A stretch of 64,000 nucleotides of DNA from Amaurobius ferox. Its lineage: Eukaryota > Arthropoda > Arachnida > Araneae > Amaurobiidae. Of this stretch, positions 56,171 through 64,000 are shown in pieces (the first letter of the stretch is position 1; the number at the start of each line of letters is the position of its first letter). The stretch is from assembly GCA_951213105.1 (NCBI GenBank), contig OX578138.1, forward strand, positions 89,375,914-89,439,913, written 5' to 3'. The notes below the pieces were generated by a model. It saw nothing but the letters and a program-made list of their open reading frames with translations. It was not told the DNA's origin and made no database searches. A program made the position numbers and the translations under genes.

Positions 56171-56206
56171 AAAGGAAAGAAACGTCAAAATTTACATTTG
56201 ACTTAA

Positions 56207-56485
56207 AAAGGTAGAAAATGCATACCCAACAAAGGTTGGTTCAGAGAAAGCAAGGAAAGTTTTGCTAAAGGTTGTATGGTTATTGCTGGATTCTCTTATA
56301 ACGGAAAACTTAAAAAAACGAAAGTAGAAAAAAATGTCAAAATTATCTCGAATTACTATCAGAAATATCTTTCAACACATTTTTTCAAAAAAGACATTCC
56401 ACCACTTTACCCAAACAATCTTCACTGTGTTAAGTTCCATCAGGATGAGGCTACCAGCCATACATCTAAATCTGCTGCAATATTT
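56207..56485 (+). pseudogene. Tc1/mariner transposase fragment between two family C copies
   Basis: One uninterrupted frame of about 93 codons reads WFRESKESFAKGCMVIAGFS, then NYYQKYLSTHFFKKDIPPLY and FHQDEATSHTSKSAAIF. FHQDEATSH corresponds to the second-Asp region of a mariner/Tc1-type DDE transposase. It lacks the N-terminus and the third catalytic residue, and no terminal repeats are seen. It begins about 36 bases after one family C tail and ends exactly at the next family C head. It differs from the Tc3-like element at 34.5 kb. Confidence 0.8.
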
Positions 56486-57717
56486 AAACAAGAAAGATCA
56501 ATCATGCTTAAAGCATTGATTATGAAACACTTTCCAACTTCAATGCAATTTTATTTAAAAAAGTCGAAAATGCAATACATTCCTCGGTAATATTTTAAAA
56601 CTTATCACAATACTACATTAATTAATTATATTTGAAAACATAAACCTTCATTGAAAAAAATGAACTTCATTCAAATGACGGCATTGAAATATAAATTGCC
56701 TTGAAATAAAAAAAAATAAATATTAATCATAATACTACGATAATTTATTATATTTGAAAACTTCATCAAAAACAACTGAAATTAATTCAAATGACGTCAT
56801 AGAAAAAATAACACGTCGGGATCTCTCTATAAAAACAGTATTTCAATTATAACTTTCTCCCATTCATTTCATTCATCACAATACTATAGTAATTTATTTT
56901 ATTTAAAAATTAAGACCATGGAGCTACAAGAAATTAAACTATGTGCTTAAAACTTCATCGAAAAAAGTTGTCCTTCTCTTTATAAAATCAAATAATATTT
57001 CATTTATATCAGCCATGCGGACTCCATGGGCTAAATTATTTTGTGTTAAAGAAATACAGCAATTCTAATACAACTCATTCTACATATTTTGCTGTTTACA
57101 TTTTACATAAGTGAAAAATTGGCTTCGTTGTAGAAATAATCAAATTTGGATAATCATTTAAACTCAAATATATTGTATTTGGGTTGTTTCAGTATGTAGA
57201 TGCACAGAATTTAAGCAAAAATAAAACAGTTTTAGGACGGATACAACACTCAATATGAATTAAAAAGAACTTAAGAAATCAGGATTTTGAAACAAGATGG
57301 ATGCCATATATCTTTTTGAAGTGGGTCATGTGATCTTTTCATTTCATGGTCAGGTTATCCTTTCATATAAGAGGTGTAATTATTATTTTAATTTTTATTT
57401 AAAAAACTACTGAATATATTTCGCTGAATTTTTTTTATATAGTTTATGAAACAATTTGAATATTACTTAAAATTTTCGAAGCAATTTGAGAATTATAAAT
57501 CCGCTTAAAAAATGTTTGAAGAATTAGGTCCCATGGGATTCAATGTATTTCATTTTTTCAACACGGGTTCAATCCAAAACTAATTGGGTGATATTATTCA
57601 TTTATATTCCCATAGGTCCTACAGATCGTCTGAACAACATACTAAAATTTCATTTTGATTAAGTCATTTTTACGGCAGTTATCGCGGTAACGGACAGGCA
57701 GACAGACAGACAGAATG
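56486..57717 (+). mobile_element. Family C element, nearly full, tail hairpin missing
   Basis: Head AACAAGAAAGATCAATCATG at 56486; very similar to the copy at 54857 up to GGACAGGCAGACAGACAGAC. It then breaks off after GAATGAA without the terminal hairpin. Confidence 0.9.
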
Positions 57718-57903
57718 AAGCGTTTTATTGCGCTTTCCTACGTCTTAGAGAGTAAAAATTTGGTAAACCGCTTAAATTTGTAGAACATTTTATTCTACAA
57801 CAATTTGGTGAATCTTTAAATATAGATTCTACATTTTTTAGAAATGACCTGCAAATAATCCCCGTTCACTTTTATAAATCATTGCTGTAATATTGTTAAT
57901 AAT
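57718..57903. other. Short unassigned spacer
   Basis: Nothing recognised between the family C and family B copies. Confidence 0.4.
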
Positions 57904-58738
57904 TCTGATGTGGACAGCACATGTCTTTCGCTGCAGACTCATATTTACATTCTCTTTACTTCTTCAATAATAATTTGAGTTTATCTGCGCAAAATAACAG
58001 CCATAAGTATTTTAAATGACATTGAATTTGCACAGTAAACTTAAATTTGGTTCTGATTTGATAGATGGACTTATTGTCAAAGGTGGCGTAGCGAAAAGGC
58101 AAAAAAACTAAAATTTCTCAAGAACGGCTTGTCCTAGAGTAATGGGGTTAGTCTTAATCTTTTGTTGTCAAAAATCACGCATAAACTAGGAATTTAATTG
58201 ATATAATTCAGCACGCGTAGTCCTTTATTTTTATATTTAACGAATTTTGCAGGCCATTTCACAAAAACAGCCCGTTCTTTTTTCGTGAATCGTACTAGAA
58301 TAGCTTACAAGTGATATATATATATAACAAATTTTGTTAAATTTGTTATATAAATCACTTGTAGGTTATTGAAATATTATACACCAAATTGTGGTAAATT
58401 TGGTCCATTAGTTTTTAGCCAGAGTGGATAAAGGCAATTTCTGCCGGACATTTCGCAAAGAAGGCAGATTCTTTTATTACGAATCGTACAATAATCAAAT
58501 TAACATCAGGGTTCCCCACAAAAAACATGCCTACCAAATTTTATTAAATTCGGTCCATTAGTTTTTCAGTTAGAGTGGATGCAATATCCTCACAGACAAA
58601 CAGAAACACGCACAGATACACCCTTACACACACAGACGTCTTCCTAAAAATTTTTTTCGAGTTCTAGAAGTCCCAAAACGTGTAGATCCTTCGAAAATTT
58701 GAGTTCCGATCTTCGGCATGATTCCAATACTTTGAATA
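57904..58738 (+). mobile_element. Family B element, head intact, tail hairpin lost
   Basis: Head TCTGATGTGGACAGCACATG, then TCTTTCGCTGCAGACTCATA; CTCAAGAACGGCTTGTCCTA; three GAATCGTAC-type modules; CACAGATACACCC tract; then TTCGGCATGATTCCAATACTTTG where the hairpin should follow. An internal inverted duplication lies at 58297-58370. Confidence 0.85.
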
Positions 58739-58796
58739 CATACACACGCACACACATATATTATCTGTGTATTATCTGTGTATCTAAATTCCGTGC
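58739..58796. repeat. CA-rich and TATCTGTG repeated spacer
   Basis: ACACACGCACACACATATAT followed by two copies of TATTATCTGTG. Confidence 0.6.
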
Positions 58797-59192
58797 CTCC
58801 ACAATTACAATAGTTGTTATTTTAAATGATCCCTAAACATTTATTATTTCTTCAACGAAACCTAATTTTAACTTATGCAGAATGCAAATATCTCAAACGA
58901 TTGTAAGGTGAGTTATATAAGAATTGCTGAATTTTTTTCACACAAAATTACTTAGCTCTGCGATACAAGTTATATGAATGAAATATTCATTGATTTTGCA
59001 TAGAGAATCAGATGATTTATATTTCGATACAGTTTTAAATATTTAAGTATAATAAATTACTGTAGTACTTTGATAATGTAAAAGATATCTCCACTGAATG
59101 TATCACATTTTAGAGATCTTTAAATGAAATTACATTTCAGTTGGAAAGTGTTTCATAATCAATGCTTATGCATGATTGATCTTTCTTGTTTA
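58797..59192 (-). mobile_element. Family C element, head half
   Basis: Minus orientation from the GTGCCTCCACAATTAC word through AAGAATTGCTGAATTTTTTT, ATTTCGATACAG and GGAAAGTGTTTCATAATC to GCATGATTGATCTTTCTTG. Confidence 0.87.
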
Positions 59193-60633
59193 ACTTACGT
59201 GATTTTTTATTATCTGTCAGAATTTTTCTCGGATGGCACTACTTTAAATGTCTATGATTAGTACGGTTCACATAAGTAGAGATTTCGTTTCAAGTGCATT
59301 TTTCTAGATGCATATTGAGTTAGTGCAATATTTCGAACTTTGCGTTTTTGATTTTTGAAATATTTCTGTTATCCATGACTATTTGTAGACCGCTTGTTAA
59401 ATGGGATACGAGAAAGACGCGCCCGAACCGTTAGAAATGTAGTACAGAAACGCAAATAATCCATGCGGTTACTTCCTACCAAACCCATATCTTCCTGCCA
59501 TCCTCATTCTTGTCTTCTTACTTTTATCATATGCATATTCAATAAGGATCAAGGATCAAAGAAGCGGTTTTTATTTTCTATTTATTTATTTTTTTGAGTC
59601 CCTGAGCCGGGAAGAACCAGCTTTTACCTTCTGCGGAAAATAATGGGGTATAGAAACATATATTTTTTTAAAATAAGAGTTAAAGAAAAAAAATCCCTCT
59701 TCACCATAGCATTAGAAAAATCAAATGCCTCGCCTATTCGAGTCTAATAATTCTAGAATAAAGCCACAGGAAAAGACTAAAAATATTGTGATAAAGATTA
59801 AATGGGTCCTATACGTGATTTATCATTTTGAAAAATGCAATTTGCATAGAGAATTACGAGTGCTCCACACGAGCTAATTTAGTTCGGGGTCAAAAGGTAG
59901 GAATAAGTCGAAATGGGCAGTTCAAAGATGTTACAACTCCAAGACACTAAACCCCCATTTAGCATGTAGGAGCGGGTTCTCAAACGTTCGACAATGGATC
60001 ATCCTGGGGCACTTGAAGAATTTAAGAAATCGTGGGTCATAGACCATCAGGATATTGATTGTAGCATTTGAGGCTTCACCAGATCTAGCATAAATTTGAA
60101 GAAATATTTTTGTATGCATTTCAAAATGGACCTGAACTTGATATCTTTGTCCAGTTTAAAATATTCCGTATAGCATTACCCGTACTGCATTATATGAATT
60201 TCAAAAATCTTTGCCAAAATACGACAGATGACGGGATAAAGTGAAAATATCAATTATCTTTAAACTTGAGGACCGTAATTGATTCTATATGTTAAACTGA
60301 AAGCGCTAAAATTGTATGGGAAGGTATAACCGTGCCACTTATATATTAGAAAATATAACCGCGTACTAATAGAAGATTTCACGTACTAAAATATATGTGT
60401 TTCAACCGTTTTTGCCAAAATAAACCAAATGACATAATACATAAAAAATATCAATGATCCCAAATTAATCTTAAATCTGAAGGTCTAATTGATATAATCC
60501 AGTCAAAAGTGCAATTTCCAAAAAATTTATTTCATATATATTTCTCTAATATTTAAAGTGGAAGATAAAATGTATTTCATATACATTTCTATATTATTTA
60601 AATTGGAATATAAAATTTATTTCATATACATTT
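59193..60633. other. Unassigned; includes a repeat fragment and a possible hAT-like end
   Basis: No gene recognised. GGGTTCTCAAACGTTCGAC near 59972 resembles the GGTTCTCAA start common in hAT elements, but no partner end or 8-base duplication is visible. 60240-60500 shares words with the repeat fragment at 28945-29370. TATTTCATATACATTT is repeated three times at 60528-60630. Confidence 0.35.
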
Positions 60634-61941
60634 TTAACACTCCACAACAAAGTTGAAAGTGTTTATGACTTTGTTCATTTTGTCTGTCTGTCCGTTAGCA
60701 CGGTAACTACCGTAAAAATGACTTAATCAAAATGAAATTTTAGTATGTTGTTCAGACGCGCGCGCGCGCGCGCGGTCTGTAGGACCTATAAGAATATAAA
60801 TGAATAATATCATCCAATTAGTTTTGGATTGAACACGGGTTGAAAAAATGAAATACATTGAGCCCTACGGGACCTAATTTTTCAAACATTTTTCAAGCGG
60901 ATTTAAAATTCACAAATTGCTTCGAAAATTTTAGGTAATACACAAATTGTTTCATAAAATATATAAAAAAAATTCAGCGAAATATATTCAGTAGTTTTTT
61001 AAATAAAAATTTAAATAAAAATTACACCTCTTATATGAAGCGACCACGTGACCATGATATGAAAAGTTCACATGACCCACTTCAAAATGATATATGGCAT
61101 CCATCTTGTCTCAAAATCGTGATTTTTTAAGTTCGTTTTAATTCATATTGAGTGTTGTATCCGTCTTAAAATCACTTTATTTTTGCTTAAACTATGTGCA
61201 TATACATACTGAAACAACGCAATTACAATATATTTGAGTTTAAATGATCATCCAAATTTGATTATTTCTACAGCGAAGCCTATTTTTCACTTATGTAAAA
61301 TGTAAACAGAGAAATCTGTAGAATGAGTTGTATTAGAATTGCTGTATTTCTTTAGCACAAAATTATTTAGCCCATCTAGTCTGCATAGCTGATATGAAAG
61401 AAATATTCATTGAATTTACAAAGAGAAGGACGATTTTTTTCAGTGAAGTTTTAAGCATAGAGTTTAATTACTTGTATTTTCATGGTCTGAATTTTTAAAT
61501 AAAATAAATTATTATAGTATTGTGATAAATGAAATGAATGGGAAACTGTTATGAATGAAATGCTGTTTTTATAGAGAGATCCAGGCGTGTTATTTTTTAT
61601 TACGTCATTTGAATGAATTTCAGTTGTTTTCCATGATGTTTTCAAATATAATAAATTATCGTAGTATTATGATAGTTTTTAAAATGTTACCGAAGAATGT
61701 ATCGCATTTTAGAGATGTTTAAATCAGGCAATTTATATTTCAATGCCGTCGTTTTAATAGAGTTCATTTTTTCCGATGAAGGTTTAAGTTTTCAAATATA
61801 ATAAATTAATGTAGTATTGTGATAAGTTTTAAAATATTACCGAGGAATGCATTGCATTTTAGACTTATTTAAATAAAATCGCATTGAAGTTGGAAAGCGT
61901 TTCATAATTAGTGCTAAAGCATGATTAATCTTTCTTGTTCA
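60634..61941 (-). mobile_element. Family C element, full length, with (CG)9 and internal duplication
   Basis: Tail hairpin at 60634, TGTCTGTCTGTCC tract, CGGTAACTACCGTAAA, then GTTCAGAC with (CG)9 at 60757-60774. The head-proximal ~150-base unit is duplicated (TTCAAATATAATAAATTA at 61641 and 61791). Head ATGATTAATCTTTCTTGTT ends at 61941. Confidence 0.92.
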
Positions 61942-62594
61942 CTTATGTAAAATGTAATCAGCAAAATACGTGGGATGAGTTGTATAAGAATTGCTGTATT
62001 TTTTTAACGCAAGGTATTTAGCTCATGGAGTCTGCATAGCTGATATGAATGCAATATTCATTGATTTTACAGAGGAGGATGCTTTTTTTCGATGAAGTTT
62101 TAAGCATAGAGTTTAATTACTTATAGCTCCATGGTCTTAAGTTTTTAAATAAAATTAACTATTTTAGTACTGTGATGAATGAAATGATTTGGAAAATGTT
62201 ATGAATGAAATGCTACTTTTATAGAGAGAGCCAGGCGTCTAATTCTTTCTATGACGTCATTTGCATGAATTTCAGTTGTTTTCGATGAAGTTTTCAAATA
62301 TAATAAATTATTATAGTATTATGATGATTTTAAATAGAGTACCGAGGAATGTATCGCATTTTAGAGTTGTTTAAACCAGGCAATTTATATTTCAATGCCA
62401 TCATTTGAATGAAGTTCATTTTTTTCGATGAAGGTTTAAGTTTTCAAATATAATAAATAAATGTAGTATTGTGATAAGTTTTAAAATATTACCGAGGAAT
62501 GTATTGCATTTTAGAGATGTTTAAATAAAATTTTATTGAAGTTGGAAAGTGTTTCATAATCAATGCTTTAAGCATGATTGATCTTTATTGTTTT
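61942..62594 (-). mobile_element. Family C element, head half, abutting the previous head
   Basis: Starts at CACTTATGTAAAATG directly after the head of the neighbouring copy and runs to its own head GCATGATTGATCTTTATTG at 62594, with the same ~150-base unit duplicated (62296 and 62442). It is a head-to-tail partial dimer with the copy at 60634-61941. Confidence 0.9.
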
Positions 62595-62750
62595 ATTGTT
62601 TAAATTGGAAAGGATTTAATAAAAACCGCATGAACATATTAGATTTAAACCCGTTTCTAAGCAACATGGTATCATACACTTCAAATAAATTCACGGGAAA
62701 AATATTGTCTGCATAATGCTATGTCAATGGAAGGTTTAACAGTGCGTTTT

Positions 62751-63738
62751 TAACACCTTACAATATAGTTGAAAAGTGTTTATGTCTTTGTTCGTTGAGT
62801 CTGTATGTCCATTCGCGTGATAACTGCCGTAAAAATGACTTTAACAAGCTGAAGTTTTACTATGGCGGTGAGACAGTATGTGGGACATACGGGAATGTAA
62901 ATGAATAATCTTACTCAAATAGTTTTGGATTGAATGCGGATTGAAAAAATGAAATACATTGAGCCCCATGGGACCTGATTTTTCAAACATTAAGCGTATT
63001 TAAAATTCAAAACTTGCTTTGAAAAGTTAAGGAAATATTTAAATTATCCCATGAAACATATAAAACGAATTTCAGCAAAATATGTCCGATAGCTTTTTTT
63101 TAAATACACATTAAAATAGTAATTGAAACCATATTATATGAAGAGATCACGTGGCCTACTTCAATATAACATATGGCATCCATCTTGTGTCAAAATCATA
63201 AGAATTCTTTAAAGTTCTTTTTAATTTATATCTAGTGTTGCGTCCGTTCTAAAATCGTTTTAATTTTTTCTGTGTTATTGTACTGCGCCAACGCAATTAC
63301 AATATTTTTTAATTTAAATGACCATCAAACTTTGATTATTTCTAAAACGAAGCCTAATTTTCACGTATGAAGAATGGAAACACATCAAAATGTAAGATAA
63401 GCTGTATAGCAACTGTTGAATTTCTTTAATGCAAAATTATTTAGCTCTGGAGTCTGCAAAGCTGATATAAATGAAACATTAATTAATTTTCATACAGAAG
63501 CAGCCGATTTTATGAAATTGCCTTTTTTGATGAAGTTTCTAGCATGGAGTTAGAAAGTTTCTTCCATGGTTAAGTGTTAAGTAAAATAAATTATTGTAGT
63601 ATTGTGATAATTTTAAAAATATCGCCGCTGAATGAAAGGGAAGGATAAAATTGTGTGAATGGAATATTCATTGCTTTTATATAGAGATTTAGGCGATTTA
63701 TATTTCGATGATGCCATTCGAAAAAAGTTCATTTTTTA
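62751..63738 (-). mobile_element. Family C element, head hairpin missing
   Basis: Tail hairpin TAACACCTTACAATATAG at 62751, CGTGATAACTGCCGTAAA, CGGATTGAAAAAATGAAA, GCGCCAACGCAATTAC, GCTCTGGAGTCTGCAAAG, then GCGATTTATATTTCGATGAT. It stops before the head. Confidence 0.88.
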
Positions 63739-63844
63739 AGTTAAATCAGCTGTTCTTAGCTACCTCTGTAACCGGTGATGCAATTAAAACGAGCAATCGT
63801 GGTAGTTTGATTGGTCTGCTTGGAAGAGCGAGCAATTTGTTTTT

Positions 63845-63978
63845 TACTTTATATACAATAATGTATATGAAAAGTATTGTGACGGGGTCGAAAATTCGAC
63901 TGGGTTTTCGACGGGAGAGCACGTTTCAATCATCCCTGATCACGAATAGAACATTTTTAAGGTGATGTCCTTGTGTAA
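63845..63978 (-). mobile_element. Family A 3' end, fragment
   Basis: The tail hairpin (TACTTTATATACAATAATG, right arm changed) is followed by GTGACGGGGTCGAAAATTCG, GACGGGAGAGCACG, CATCCCTGATCACG and a start of the GTGATGTCC word. It then diverges before the microsatellite. An open frame at 63708-63965 is a shadow. Confidence 0.82.
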
Positions 63979-64000
63979 TTCTCCGGTCTAACTAAGAAAA

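Noticed and set aside
59968..60000. hAT transposon end
   Set aside because: Only a GGTTCTCAA-like word; no partner end and no 8-base duplication.

Overview
This is an AT-rich, gene-poor piece of a eukaryotic nuclear genome from an arthropod. The one convincing host gene is a secreted chitin-binding (CBM14-type) protein with introns, which points to an arthropod. The style of the dominant repeats makes me favour a spider, but that is inference. There are no operons, CRISPR arrays, rRNA or recognisable intact tRNA genes. Nearly all longer open frames are fortuitous frames inside repeats.

By my hand tally, close to half of the window consists of three groups of short (about 0.9-1.3 kb) non-coding mobile elements, called here family A, family B and family C. 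All three share one plan. A conserved head carries a short subterminal motif. A microsatellite (TG/AC or ACAG/TCTG type) lies near the other end. The tail is a terminal hairpin whose arm repeats the head motif. Families A and B even share the same first ~25 bases (TCTGATGTGGGCAGCACATG, then ACTTTCC). Copies abut head-to-tail, nest inside each other and show no obvious target-site duplication. This matches non-autonomous Helentron/DINE-1-like rolling-circle elements and is the most coherent biological signal in the window.

Layout. 0-3.5 kb: relics and unassigned sequence. 3.5-5.7 kb: a block with a diverged paralogue at 36.3-37.8 kb. 6.1-8.2 kb: two family A copies; the second runs into a broken reverse transcriptase (8.2-8.73 kb). 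9.5-11.5 kb: a tandem region with the family head, then family A. 11.9-12.95 kb: a complete-ended but dead Tigger/pogo element. 13.1-13.5 kb: a long foldback. 13.6-14.6 kb: family C. 14.9-17.66 kb: the chitin-binding gene on the minus strand, with an 18-bp minisatellite in its first intron. 17.7-23.2 kb: mostly unassigned, including LTR-like segments. 23.2-26.4 kb: a three-layer nest (family C inside a long-terminal-inverted-repeat element inside another family C). 28-32.2 kb: family C and A fragments. 33.4-34.5 kb: an eroded pseudogene of a widespread arthropod transposon-associated protein. 34.54-36.11 kb: a Tc1/mariner (Tc3-like) element with good ends and a broken transposase. 37.8-53 kb: a dense nest of A and B copies with a solo LTR. 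54.2-54.5 kb: a possible hammerhead-like motif. 54.9-63.98 kb: mainly family C copies, one pair separated by a clean Tc1/mariner transposase fragment.

The genes do not form a pathway. The host gene makes a secreted extracellular-matrix or cuticle-type protein. Everything else is mobile DNA or its remains. None of the transposase or reverse transcriptase genes seen here is intact, so the non-autonomous families would have depended on machinery encoded elsewhere.
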